Source: Ischnura elegans (Eukaryota; Arthropoda; Insecta; Odonata; Coenagrionidae). From it: DNA of 64,000 bases. Position numbers and translations under genes: made by a program. Positions 48,191 to 59,067 of the stretch are shown piece by piece. Positions within the stretch are counted from its first letter, which is position 1. Each line of letters opens with the position of its first letter. The DNA lies in contig NC_060251.1 in assembly GCF_921293095.1 (NCBI RefSeq), forward strand, positions 88,460,566-88,524,565, read 5' to 3'. Below the pieces are notes generated by a model, which saw only the letters and a program-made list of their open reading frames with translations, was not told the origin of the DNA and ran no database searches.

Positions 48191-48570
48191 AGAACTTTGA
48201 TCAGTATCTTCAAGTGTAAGTCTTGAAGAATTTAAATGCAAGTTTTTGCCAAAGTTTTGGTATATTTATACACTTTTATCAGGGGTATGAATGAATATGA
48301 GTAAATAAATTTGATGCATTAAAAGGTGTATAAGGTACTTACATTAAAAGCATAAAGGTTATTTTAATTTTTTACAATAATAAAATAAAAATAGAAAAAT
48401 AATTTTGTGGTTAATGGATTAAAATTAACTCCAAGACACTAATCAATGTTAAATACAGATAAAGGAAATTTACAGCAACTCAAACACCTTGCGCTTCGCA
48501 GCTTCATACTCTTATCTCTTTGGGCCCCTTTGATCACGATGCCTGCCGTTGAGTAACCAGTCCGCCTCTG

Positions 48571-48959
48571 GTTCCTCGCCTCAATGGGCACGACCCCTCC
48601 GCTGCTAGACCCGGAGGCGTCGCGTCGGGTAGAAAATAGGCAGAAGGTCGCACTTAAAGTTTGGATACACTTTTGCGGATAAAATTCTCTGAACAATTTA
48701 TATTGGCTGCCCAATATTCAAACTCAAATTTCCAAATCTGAGATGAGGGATGCTTCCAGTTACACATCTTTTATCATTCCCCAATATTTTATTCGAGTCC
48801 CACCTGAGTAGTAAGTACCCATCCAAGGCAAGGATATTTCTGATTGTCCTTTCACTCATTGGATCGCAACAGGTTACCAAATTAAATAGTTCTTACAAAT
48901 TGGCATTTAATATATTAATTAACATTGCACAGGAACTGCTCCACCGCATCGACGTAAGT
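48571..48959. other. Unrecognised DNA between transposons
   Basis: No recognised signature. The minus-strand frame 48439-48714 spans the end of the hAT-like element and is not supported. Confidence 0.35.
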
Positions 48960-50990
48960 ATGATGAAATTCGCTTTGAAAAATGATTTCATGGTAAGGCC
49001 TGGAGAAACACTCCTAGAATTCTGTTCAGAATACAAATTAGTGGTTCCCCAAGCTTTGTTTAAGAATCAAATGCGATGAAAATACCCATGGAAAATTCCA
49101 GGAGACAAAAGAAGATTTTAACTAGACTTCATTTTAGTGAAGCAGAGGTTTAAGTACCAGATGATGGACTACAAAAGCAAACTTGGAGCAAATGTCGACC
49201 GCAATCATAATATTGTGATGATGAAATACCATTTAAATTAAAAAAATCGGTTAAAAACTCTAGGCAATTAAAGAACTGGAGGAGGAACAGCATCCACATG
49301 CATTTCAGGAAGTATTGGAGAGCAGAATAGGATTAGATCTGACGGAGAAATCAGTGGAGAATAGCTGGATAATAATCTGAAGTGGGCTTCAGGAGGCCGC
49401 TAGAGAAGTTCTCGGGAGGAGTAATAGTGTTAAGAAAAAGCCATAGATCACGAATGAAGTCCTAGACCTCATAAAAGAACGGAGAAAGTATAAGAATGCG
49501 AAAACTGAAGGACAGACTCACTCAAAAGAATAAAGAACGAGATTTTTCGCAAGGCGAAGAGAGATAGAAAGGCGTGAATTATGAACTAATGCGAAGATGT
49601 ACGGAACAAAATCGTGTATTGGAAAGTGGAAGCTACCTACAGAACTGTGGAGAACCGTTTCAAGGGACGGCATGTAAGATACCAAAAGGGACAAAAATGG
49701 AAATATTTTGGCGGAGAAAATGACGAAGTGAAGGGATGGAAAGAATATTTGGAAAAATGAAACCACCGAGGCAAAATCAGCGCAAAATTTATCAAAGATG
49801 ACAGTGGGGTTGACAAGGATGGCAGGAAAGCCAGTATCTTAATTTAGAAATTTAACGCAGGAATCAGAGACATGAGAAGGAATAAGGGTTTGGGAATAAA
49901 TCATATTTCAGCAGAGCTAATTAGAAAGGCAGGAGGGAGTACTTAAACTCAGCTTTACAAAAGCATCTTCAAAATGTAATCAGCAGTAGATAAACTAGGT
50001 GACCTCGAGATCAACATCACCATTCCTATTCCCAAAAAGAAAAAAAGCAGAGAAGAGTTAATTTGTATGAACAATATGCCTAACGGCGCATGCATCGAAA
50101 ATACTGACGAGAATCGTCTTTAAGAGAATAGAACAAAGAGCAGAAGAATTCTTGGATGAGGACCAATCCGTATTCAGGAAAACGGACGAGAAAAGCAATT
50201 TTGGCTCGTAAGCTTCTCATAGAGAAGAGAATGGGGAATATCAAATCAACGTTCGTAGCATTTGCCGACTTGGAGAAAGCCTTTGACGACGCGGAATGGA
50301 ATTTAATTCTTAGAATTCTGAAATAAAATAAAGTTCTCTACAGCGATAGAAGAATTGTTCATAGTTTATACAAATATTAAATAGCCATGGTAAAATCTGG
50401 ACCCAGCTGCGAAGAAGCAAGAATAAGAAAAGGAGTGAGACAAGGATGTGCACTGTAACCCGTCCTATTCAATGTTTACATCGAGAAATCCGTCAATGAA
50501 ATCAAAGGGAAGGCTCCAGGTGTCAGCATCCACGGAGAAAGAATTAGTATGCTACAGTTTCTTTACGACATAGCAATCATAGCCTAAACTGAGAATGATT
50601 TAAAGAGGACTTCGATAAATATGGAAAAGAAAATGCTCCAATATCAGCTGAAAATAAAAAAAAGAAATGTGGCGTTACCGAATAATGATGAAGATGCAAT
50701 GGATCGACTGAGTAAGTAATGAGGAAGTACTATGAAGAGTGGGTGGAGAGGTGTCTCGAAGTCCTCAGAAGAAGACGAGAGATCTTAGTTGGCCACATTA
50801 TGTGGCATGATGGCCTGATGAAGACTATTGCCGTGGGACGGGTGGATGAGAAGAAGGGAAATAGACGTCCCCGAAAGATTTTCACAGGACTTTACCGAAG
50901 GATTTACAAAGGATGTAAATGAGAATAAATGTGTTGCCATGGAAAGGCTAGTATGTAGGAGAGCGGAACGGAGAACTGCGCTGTACTAAT
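48960..50990 (+). pseudogene. Decayed LINE: endonuclease end, linker and reverse transcriptase
   Basis: The domains run in LINE order but are broken by many stops and frameshifts. Near 48980-49220 is the end of an AP-type endonuclease: GETLLEFCSEY, FILVKQRF and RNHNIVMMK (the GSDH-type motif, altered to DRNH). Near 49360-49560 is the linker, with KKKP and LIKERRKYKN. Near 50250-50640 is the reverse transcriptase: AFADLEKAFDDAEW (motif A, the Asp after F-A kept), GVRQGCAL with a stop just after, PVLFNVYIEKSVNEIK, and FLYDIAIIA where the catalytic ADD of motif C is lost. At 50780-50900 is the basic tail, VGHIMWHDGLMKTI, then RRPRKIF. The copy is dead. The clade cannot be fixed by eye; it is one of the endonuclease-bearing arthropod LINE groups. 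Its tail differs from that of the three truncated LINE copies, so it is another family. Confidence 0.85.
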
Positions 50991-51450
50991 CCCACGATTG
51001 TACTCTTATGATGATTATATTGCTGCCCGGAATTCAACGTCGAATTTACAAATCGCTGGTTAGATGTAGTGGTGGTTAAAATTTAAAAAATTGTTCCTTC
51101 ATTATGGAATCTGCTTTAAAAAGATGAAATGCCTTGCCTTGAGTCCAACTCAAATTTCTCAATTGCTGGTCAGGTGTGCCTCCAGTAACACACGTTACTT
51201 AAAAATGAAATTGGGTACTCGAGAGAACTTACTCACTCAACAGTCTGTAATGGCACGAAGATTCATTCTACCCAAAACAAGTCACTTCGGGGGTAGAGTT
51301 TTGTGTAGTAGGAAATCCACGAGGGAAAAAAAACTTGGGAAAAAGGAAACTCTCAAGTTATGCACAACGATTCCATACCGCTATTGGCGAATCACTTCCC
51401 TCATAATTTTCAGTCTGATATACAGAGATCGCGTTGGCGTTTGTACCGTG

Positions 51451-51768
51451 TAGTGGCGCAGCGAGGGGATTTTTTGGGGGATTAACCCCCCCCCCCCCAG
51501 AGCTCAGAGAAATTTATAAGTTTAATCCATTTTACTTAATTGGATTGATATTACTACATAATAGAATAGTATAAGGATTGATAAAATATCCCTCACAAAG
51601 CCGTAAAACTCACAATTTTAAACCATTGATCTTAAAATTTTGCAATTTATTAATCTCGCACCTACCGCTTATCCTGGTGGATATTCAAAATTCCCACACA
51701 CCCCGGTATTAGTTGCACCTTAACCCATCCCCCCCCCCCCACAGCCTCAATTCCCAGCAGCGCCCCTG
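51451..51768. mobile_element. hAT-like MITE, family M3
   Basis: A 318-bp element. The ends TAGTGGCGCAGCGAGG and CAGCAGCGCCCCTG are imperfect inverted repeats. The flanking 8-bp sites GTACCGTG (51443-51450) and GTATCGCG (51769-51776) match at 6 of 8. It has a C run of 14 near the left end and one of 12 near the right, with an AT-rich core. No ORF. Confidence 0.65.
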
Positions 51769-51776
51769 GTATCGCG

Positions 51777-52321
51777 CTATTTTCATCAGTAACCAATGGT
51801 TGATCTTATTTATCCTTCGAAAACTAACCTCAAATACATACATATAATACATAATTGGCAACACATAAATACTCTCACTGAAAATTATAACGGTGAAATT
51901 CACTAAGAATTTACTACCAATGCTACCAATTTCTCTAAAAAATTAATCTTCCTTCATAATCACATATGCTTTAACAAAATTATATGACTAGAGTAGGATT
52001 TAATCCCAGAATCCCCAGTTTCTGGTTAAGGTCATTACCAGTTTCATAGCAAAGCAATTTTTCTTCATAGCGAGGTTCTACCATGGCACGGGAAGGTAAA
52101 AGTGTACCTATCGAAAAAGCAGATTTGGTGTAATGCTGCGGATGATTATTTATTATAGATCCTTTGACTCCCCAAAAGCGATGCATGAGCTACTAGCATT
52201 GTTCGATTTAGAAATCCATAAATACAATCATCGAATAAAGATAATTTATAAAACTATAAAATATAACCCATTCCCTTGGGCTACAACTTTGTCGCGGTGG
52301 AAAGGCTTGTGCGTTCCTATG
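51777..52321. other. Unrecognised DNA between transposons
   Basis: AT-rich, nothing recognised. Confidence 0.35.
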
Positions 52322-52329
52322 ACCCCAAG

Positions 52330-52596
52330 CCAGGGCGGATTCAGGATTTTTTCTGGGGGGCACAAGGGTCTGACAGGCAAACGATCTTCTCATATTTGAG
52401 AAAAGAAAAGAAAGATACTACAACTACTATACGAAATATCCTCTTTATTTTAAAATGAAAGCAATTGAATTAAATGACTGAGTTTCCGTATACACATAAA
52501 AAAACGAACGTAATGATAACTGTTTTTAAAATTTTGTCTATTTTACAAGCTTCAAAGGGGGCACGTGCCCCCGTGCCCCCCTTAAATCCGCCTATG
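52330..52596. mobile_element. hAT-like MITE, family M4, copy 1
   Basis: The ends CCAGGGCGGATTCAGGATTT and TTAAATCCGCCTATG match those of the better copy at 54883-55203. Flanking 8-bp sites share only ACCCC. It has a subterminal GGGGGGC run on the left and GTGCCCCC runs on the right. No ORF. Confidence 0.7.
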
Positions 52597-52882
52597 ACCC
52601 CTGAAGCTGCACTGGCGGGATTAATTCCAAATTATTCCGGTTAGAGCCCCCCATACCAGATAGGTCGAAGGGTAGGAGCCAGACGAAAGGTAGTCCACGT
52701 AATGGTGTCACGTATAAAACACTGTTGGAATGGAAGTGGGAAACCCTACCAACTATCTGTTCCCTGAAAACATGGAGTATAACCAAATGAGCCTCGGAAA
52801 CTCATCGAACTATTGTATTAAAAGGTAAATTTTTAGCTCCTATTGAGTTTTTCTGAAATTTCGCGGATAAAATGTAGTACGG

Positions 52883-53164
52883 CAATTGGAGGCGGCGACC
52901 GATAGCTCATTTGCGCCATGAGTGGTAGGAAAGGAAGGGTGGAGAGAAACTCGGCGTCGAATTTAGCCTACTCGTAACAAAAGGCGCCTAGGAGACCAAG
53001 CCTTAATATTCCATGGATGGAGTGCTGTACTTGAGGGGCCCTCCATAAAGCACTCAAGCAGTAAACCTCAGGGCAGGGGCTCTTGAAAAATCTCTGCTAC
53101 CACCGGGATCTGAACTCGGACCGACTGGGTAGGAAGCACTCTAGCCACCACACCAACCCGCTCC
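52883..53164 (-). mobile_element. tRNA-derived SINE, inverted copy of the 24.4-kb family
   Basis: On the minus strand: GGGTTGGTGTGGTGGCTAG (A-box region), GTCCGAGTTCAGATCCC (B box), then TTTCTCTCCACCCTTCC and CATGGCGCAAATGAGCTATC, ending at GGTCGCCGCCTCC. All are in the same order as in the copy at 24407-24697, so the copies are homologous along their whole length. No target-site duplication is evident. Confidence 0.85.
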
Positions 53165-54874
53165 ACACAAAAATTGGGTTCTATCCGCAACACCCACGTG
53201 TTTTTTTAATCTCTCATTGTCAATGAATGTTTGTCTGTTTTATCATCTCTATTTGGTTGAATTAATTCGTCGAAGGAGTTGATAGCGTCAACGGTAGGTA
53301 GGGTAAAAACGTCAATTAAATTTTTAGCTACCTTAGTGAGCTTTTTATCCCATTTAGCTTTTTCCCACAGAGGCAATTCAGTAATCAGGCGAGTGGTGAT
53401 TAATGCAGGCTGAGGAATAAATAACCTGAAACATAATAATAAGCATTGTGGATATAGGGCTAGTGTATGCGCCCACAGTTAAAATTATCATAACTGTATT
53501 TATTGCAATATAATTTAGAAGCGCTTCTAATTCATAATATATTTGTATTAATTTAGTAATAATTATGTTATTTTTTAATATTCTGCATTCGGCTATGAAT
53601 TTTAGCCCTATATTAATAAGTTTTCCATTTCTCGGGCAATGTGTAGAATGTTTGAAATTTGATAGCTTGTCTATAAATAATTATTGTTGAAGTCACGTCC
53701 TATCAAAGGTAAAGTTTGAATAGGTTGTCATTGGGAAATAATTGTCATCGCTAAGTGACTGACTGGGATCTTTACTACCATAAAATGGTACTTGATTTAG
53801 TGTAGGTATTAGATCATATCACGAATCTCAGGCAAAGCAAATTGTGGAGATTGGTGAAAATTTATGATATCTCATGGTATGTATTGCTTAAGATGCAGTT
53901 AAATAATGTCGCGATGGGGTTGGGTGAGAGAAACCATAAACATCCGCCTAATTGAAGTCCTCTTAGCTCAAGTCTCAGCTGCCAATTTTCCCTTCAGCCA
54001 ATGGTCCTCGCCAAGTCTTCACGCCAGTGTGATACAAGCGGGTTTTCCCAAGACAAAGATTAATTGATTCGCTGCGTCTTATTACCGCTGCATGGAGCTT
54101 GGTCCAGAATGACTCACATGAATGTTTTCCTTCCGTCTCATTTCCAGCGGCGCGCGGAGAAACAACTTCATAAAATTCCTAAGAAAAACAACACTTTGCA
54201 AACCATAAAAAAACCCTGATTTTGCTTCCAAGAATTTATTTTAAACAAAGAAACCAAGAGCTTCTAATACTAAAGTTGAAGAAGTGCTCCGGAGATGAAG
54301 TATGGGGGAACATGAAAGAGGGCGACTCAGTCATGGAAATTCAGTTCGTCGTAACCCTGAGGAAAAGCCGAGTAGCCTTATCCGCGGGGAGAGCGTCATG
54401 TGATGCTTCGTGAAGGAAATATTTTGAAATTATCACGAATTTTTGGTGGTATACGGTTGGAGATGATACCAATGTAATGAATACGGATATTTTGATTTTT
54501 TCAGTGTAAGGATTGTACATCAAATTATTAATGCCTCTATAGTAAATCAAATTCATGGTATACCTCATTTCACTCGCGGCTTAAAGCACTTACATTTATA
54601 ACTCTCCGCGGCGAAACCTCGATATTTCAATAGTATGACGTGTCAATGTCGAAAAATCTCAACTTTTGATAACCAATCCCTGATATTTTCTGGGTCCTGG
54701 CGCTAAAAATCGTCATTATCGTGGCCATGAAATTTTTGATACCCGAACATTTAATATGATTTTTGTCATAAAACAGAGTTGGTTGTATTTCTCAAGTTAT
54801 TAAAAATGTATATGCTTCATTTTAATCTGAAACGTGGAATTAGACGGTATATGCATGGACCTATAATTTTAGCA
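53165..54874. other. Unrecognised intergenic DNA
   Basis: AT-rich, chance-size frames only. Nothing recognised. Confidence 0.4.
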
Positions 54875-54882
54875 CACGTAAT

Positions 54883-55203
54883 CAAGGGCGGATCCAGGAT
54901 TTTTTTGGGGGAGGGGCACCAGGGTCTGGCAAGCATACTGTCTTCTCATCTTTGGGATTAAAAAATATATGCAACAATTACACTACTAAATATGCTCTAA
55001 ATTTTAATATAATTTTATTTAAGTTATTTTTATAAAATTAGAGATTTTTATAAAATTTTAGAAAATTATTCATTTTCAGTTATTAAAATGTAAATATTTA
55101 TAAATTTTATATTAAAATTTGTATTTTAAAAATATTTGTATTAAAAACATCGTATATTTTTTAAGCATCTAGGAGGGTGCCCCCTCCCCTAAATCTGCCT
55201 ATG
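54883..55203. mobile_element. hAT-like MITE, family M4, copy 2
   Basis: A 321-bp element with ends CAAGGGCGGATCCAGGAT and AAATCTGCCTATG, flanked by an exact 8-bp duplication CACGTAAT (54875-54882 and 55204-55211). A G run is subterminal on the left and a CCCCTCCCC run on the right. This copy fixes the true ends of family M4. Confidence 0.9.
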
Positions 55204-55211
55204 CACGTAAT

Positions 55212-55553
55212 ATCCATTATGGAAATGTTGAGCTATTTTGGCTGTAAGCGATGGATGATGGATGGTTTTTCTCTGCAAAATGTTAAAGTCTCTTGCAATA
55301 TTTAGCCTCAAATGTCTCACACCCCCTCCCCTGCTGCCATCCGTGTCTCCGTATTCCGGGAAGGGCTCCTGAATCACATTTTGCCTCTCGGCTAACGCAG
55401 GGTCAGAACTAGGAGTATTGTCAGGGGTGCAAAGATGAGTCTGCTTCACCCCCTCCCCTGATCCCCCTCCATCCCTTACTCCCTCCCCCCACCATTTAAA
55501 TATATAATACATCTGTAAGCTAATTTTTTTCAGATGCGGTGGTTGAAAGTACA
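55212..55553. other. Unrecognised DNA with C-rich patches
   Basis: CCCCTCCCC-type runs at 55320 and 55450-55490 open a minus-strand frame (55189-55554). No domain is seen, and the frame begins within 10 bp of one MITE and ends inside another. Confidence 0.35.
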
Positions 55554-55561
55554 CACCGTAT

Positions 55562-56146
55562 CAGGGGCGCCGACTTATAAAAAACATTGGGGGGGCCCAT
55601 ATCGGAGGTCTTGCCCCGGGAAGAGGTTAAATTCAAAGTGTGTCGCAGCACCGAAACACTACAATGATTCACACCACTTCATTCGGCTAACTCTTTATAA
55701 CCCAGAGCTGCTTAAGGTAGAAATCAAATTTCAAGATTTTTTATTCTGAATAGATGAAAATTTTGCACTCGATCATAATTGTCGAGGCAGATAAATATTT
55801 CGTCATCAAAATTTACACCCCAAAAGAATACGTAGTTTAGATATTTCCTAAATAGAGCTGAAAATTTATATATTTTTGACGTTGCTTTGAAGCAACATTG
55901 GGCTATAATGGGTTAACCTGCTTAACCTTATAATTATTTCTTTCAACACACATTGTTGAATTTATTTAAAAAGGTAACTATGTATTGTCAAACATGGGAA
56001 ATAAAAATTACCAATATATTTTTGTGATTTCACAAAGCATAATATAACTTAATTATTTTCTTGAATTATTGAGGGGGCTCCGCCCCCCCAAACGAATCTT
56101 TGAGGGGGCTCGGGCCCCCTCAGGCCCCATGGAGTCGGCGCCACTG
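55562..56146. mobile_element. hAT-like MITE, family M1, copy 2
   Basis: A 585-bp element with ends CAGGGGCGCCGACTTAT and AGTCGGCGCCACTG, flanked by an exact 8-bp duplication CACCGTAT (55554-55561 and 56147-56154). The subterminal GGGGGGGCCC and GGGGGCTCGGGCCCCCTC blocks can form strong hairpins. No transposase frame. Confidence 0.92.
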
Positions 56147-56154
56147 CACCGTAT

Positions 56155-56732
56155 GCAAGCAAGCAAATAATTTTCAAAACTAATATTGTTTAAAACTAAT
56201 GGTAGTTTTATTTTTATTCAACATTTTATATTCATTAATGTTCATAGTAAGTTTAGTCGTAATGTTTATAAGTTGTTCAAATCTGTGACTTGCCATAATG
56301 GCTTTGTACTCGTAGGCAACTGCAACATCATTATCTTTCAAAACACACATATTGATATCTCCTATTAACATTAAATTCCTTTCTCATGAGCAGTTAAGAA
56401 AATTTTCCAATTCAGTCGAAAATAGTTCTGTGGGTAGGAAATTATTAAGGTGATATGTTGTTATTCTTGCCTTGGAGCACTGAAGTGAATGAAGGTGTCA
56501 ATTTTCTGAACATTTTGCTGTCTTCCATGAAAAAAATCAAGAAAATGAGGAAATTTTTAAATTATGATGGCAAAAAATTGCATTCAAAATAAAAATCACT
56601 AATTTATGCTGTGGTAAAATTATCAATACTTGTCCAGTCTTCGTGTTCCTGAGGTCAACATATCTGTCTTCCACAACAACTGAATATGGAAAAATACACT
56701 GATTCTCCTCTTTGAATGCTTCTCTTAATGTA
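56155..56732. other. Unrecognised DNA; short minus-strand coding-like segment
   Basis: At about 56590-56730 the minus strand has an open segment containing VVVEDRYVDLRNTKTG with no frame break. It lies just outside the proposed Harbinger left end. I do not recognise the family; it may belong to another transposon. Confidence 0.3.
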
Positions 56733-56951
56733 TGTGTATACTACAGAGCAAAATCTAGCTAGTGTTCCTCTGCTCTAGCAAAACTTAATCTAGAGGCTGT
56801 ACACACTGGTGAAAGATTTTACTCTAGCAAGAATATCTCGAGGGGTTTTAGGGCTGCTCTAGTGAGGCTTAGCCTAGATACTGTACACAATGACACGAAA
56901 TTTAATTGACAATAATTGAGAGGCGAGAGTGTGATTATCAACTGTGGAGTG

Positions 56952-57193
56952 CAAGGTCATACCCAGGATCAAAACAAGCGGGGGCAAGCCATGGTTGTTC
57001 AAATTGTAGGTAAGATTTAAGCATGGAAATGGTCAATGAAATCAACATTTTAAGGAAACTGTAACAGATCTTTATTAGTTTTCAAAATTATTTGCTCGAA
57101 AAAATATTATTTTCCTTAAAGACATTTGCAATTTTTGCTTCAAGGGGGGGGGGGGCAGCTGCCCCCTTCTGCCGCTCGCTGGGTATGCCCATG
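56952..57193 (+). mobile_element. hAT-like MITE, family M2, copy 2
   Basis: A 242-bp element with ends CAAGGTCATACCCAGGATC and CTGGGTATGCCCATG. The flanking 8-bp sites GTGGAGTG (56944-56951) and ATGGAGTG (57194-57201) match at 7 of 8. The interior is homologous to 44538-44846 (inverted) and 57739-58122. Confidence 0.8.
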
Positions 57194-57738
57194 ATGGAGT
57201 GTTCATGGAGGGAGGGATGCCAATAGCAGCAAAAGTTATTTTTGTATTAGTAAGTAGAAAAAGAAAGTACGGTGACAGAAGATTGTGGGTAGCAGTGGAT
57301 TATAAAAAGGAAAGAAAAAATGTGCATGCAAAATTGCTGCACGAATTATTCATTGAAGATATAAATTCATATGAAAATATCATATGGTTGTGTCCTGATC
57401 AGGACTCCAATTTTCTCAGAAAGGTTTCAACTGAGATAAGAAGACTCTCATTTGAGGAGGGCAATAAGGCCTTCAAGAGGACTCACAGTTACACATGGTG
57501 TCATTAGGCCATCTTATTTTTATCTCAATATGGTATTAATGCATAGTGCCACTTCCTCGAAATCTCCTCATTTTGCAAAATTTCTGCAATCTCCTTCAAT
57601 GGTCTTGCTTTTTTGTGCCAATTCCAATATTCCTTACTTGTGATATTCCAACATTCTGGATAACTGAATGAAATGCTATCAGGACTTTCACTGAGTGAGT
57701 TTCTGCTATACTAGTAACTATGCTATCTGCTGTACTAC

Positions 57739-58122
57739 TGAAGGCATACTCAGGATCATAACTAAAGGGGGCAAGCCAAGGTCTAGAGGGGGGGGGGGGG
57801 GGGACAAGCCAAGTTGTGACATTTTAGCATGGAAAAGGTAATGAAACCAACCTTTTAAGAAAATTATAACAGCACTTTATTAGTTTATGAGATTATTTCC
57901 TTGAAAAAATAGTTTTATCTCAGTTACATATCTTATACTAATGCATATCATTTTTTGTGGGTTTAAAGAAAATTTGTTAAATACTTTCGTTTTTAATTCG
58001 GTACTGATTTTGCTTAAAGACTTTTTCAATTTTTGCTTAAAGACTTTTTCAATTTTTCCTTGTGGTGGAGGGGGGGGGGGGCAGCTGCCCCCCCCCCCCG
58101 CCCTTCGCTGGGTACGCCCATG
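57739..58122 (+). mobile_element. hAT-like MITE, family M2, copy 3
   Basis: The right end CGCTGGGTACGCCCATG is intact; the left end (AAGGCATACTCAGGATC) has decayed. The 8-bp sites TGTACTAC and TTTACTAT match at 6 of 8. Inside, CTTAAAGACTTTTTCAATTT is duplicated in tandem at about 58010-58055. It carries G runs of up to 16. Confidence 0.7.
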
Positions 58123-58491
58123 TTTACTATAGCTGTAGACATTTCGACTAAGTGACTCGCAGTATTACTGATGGCAACCAACGAGTTGATTGTTTGAAAT
58201 ATCCACAGTGAAGAGACAACTCATGTGGTGGAAGAACCGATAGCTATTCATTCAATTGAGATGGTGGGAAGGCACCTGATCATTCTTCCGCATAACTTTG
58301 AATTGAGTTAGAGGTAAATTTTTCTCCACATTTTATCCTTTTTTTGCTGAAAGGATTAATTTGCTCAGGCGAGAGAAGATACTTTATCTGTTCACCTTGA
58401 TAGAGCGAGAGCAGTCTAGCAAGATACTATCAGTCTTTCTGATCATACTGCTGCTCTTGCATGAGAGCAGCTGTATGAAAAGAGCTGAGAG

Positions 58492-58941
58492 CAGTGGCGT
58501 AGCCAAGGGGGGTCAAGGGGGTCCGGACCTATATGTACCCCAAATATAAAAATGAAATTATTTTCCTTCATAATATAGAAAACAAATTATTGAAAAATCA
58601 TGAATTTACAAAATATTTAATTTTCGTCTGAAGAAACATATATAACATATATATGGGTAACGAAAAACATATAAAAGCTCGGGACGAGAATTAATTCTTT
58701 CCATTCTCTTGATAACGCTCCCAGTAGGAGTGAAACGTTGAGTGAAAATGTTTTCTACAGAGCAATAGCCGAGAACCACCACTAACATTACAAAATATTT
58801 CTTTAACAAATGAAGTTTTTTTGATTATTAAAAGTGTTAAAATTAGTTTAAAACCCATTACTTAGTTCCCTGTTTTTAAAAAATTCCCTCCCTGGTTTCC
58901 CCCCCCCCTCCCCCCAAACGAAATTCTGGGCTACACCTCTG
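58492..58941. mobile_element. hAT-like MITE, family M5
   Basis: A 450-bp element with ends CAGTGGCGTAGCCAAGGGG and TCTGGGCTACACCTCTG, inverted. The flanking 8-bp sites GCTGAGAG (58484-58491) and GCTGAGAT (58942-58949) match at 7 of 8. Inside, at about 58700-58760, CTCCCAGTAGGAGTGAAACG has the stem-then-GAAAC layout seen in the Penelope-like tails, so a second element may be nested here. Confidence 0.8.
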
Positions 58942-58985
58942 GCTGAGATCTAGCTGAGATCTGGCTGAGATCTAGCTGGAGTGCT
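58942..58985 (+). repeat. Short tandem repeat, GCTGAGATCTA unit
   Basis: GCTGAGATCTA is repeated three to four times immediately right of the M5 element; the first unit contains its right duplication. Confidence 0.7.
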
Positions 58986-59067
58986 CTCAGAAATGTTTAC
59001 ATTGTAGATTCTTCAGTTATACTGCTCTCACTTGAGCAAATCTTGCTAAAACTCTACATTGTGCACA

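Larger units (their letters stand above)
47410..48570. mobile_element. hAT-like element with nested insertions
   Basis: The ends CAGGGGCGGACTGGC (47410) and CCAGTCCGCCTCTG (to 48570) are inverted repeats with one mismatch over the first 14 bp. The flanking 8-bp sites GTTGCCCG and GTTCCTCG agree at 6 of 8 positions. Both ends continue into GGGGCCC-rich subterminal sequence. A SINE (47645-47845) and a LINE tail (47930-48190) lie inside as later insertions. No transposase frame is visible. Pairing of these two ends is plausible but not certain. Confidence 0.55.
56733..59067 (+). mobile_element. Decayed PIF/Harbinger-like element with nested MITEs
   Basis: On the plus strand near 57240-57350, KYGDRRLWVAVDYKKERKN then LLHELFIED resembles the start of Harbinger transposase (an RR-WV block before the nuclease). 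In another frame near 57450-57490, MRRAIRPSRGLTVT resembles the MR-AI---ERL-VTLR motif, so a frameshift separates the two. On the minus strand at about 57510-57660, WHKKARPLKEIAEIL then RKWHYALIPY resembles a MADF/SANT domain, the second protein of such elements. The DDE catalytic core is not seen. Possible ends TGTGTATACTACAGAGC (56733) and TAAAACTCTACATTGTGCAC (to 59067) are imperfectly inverted. Three hAT-like MITEs sit inside. The family call rests on two short motifs; the ends are tentative. Confidence 0.5.
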
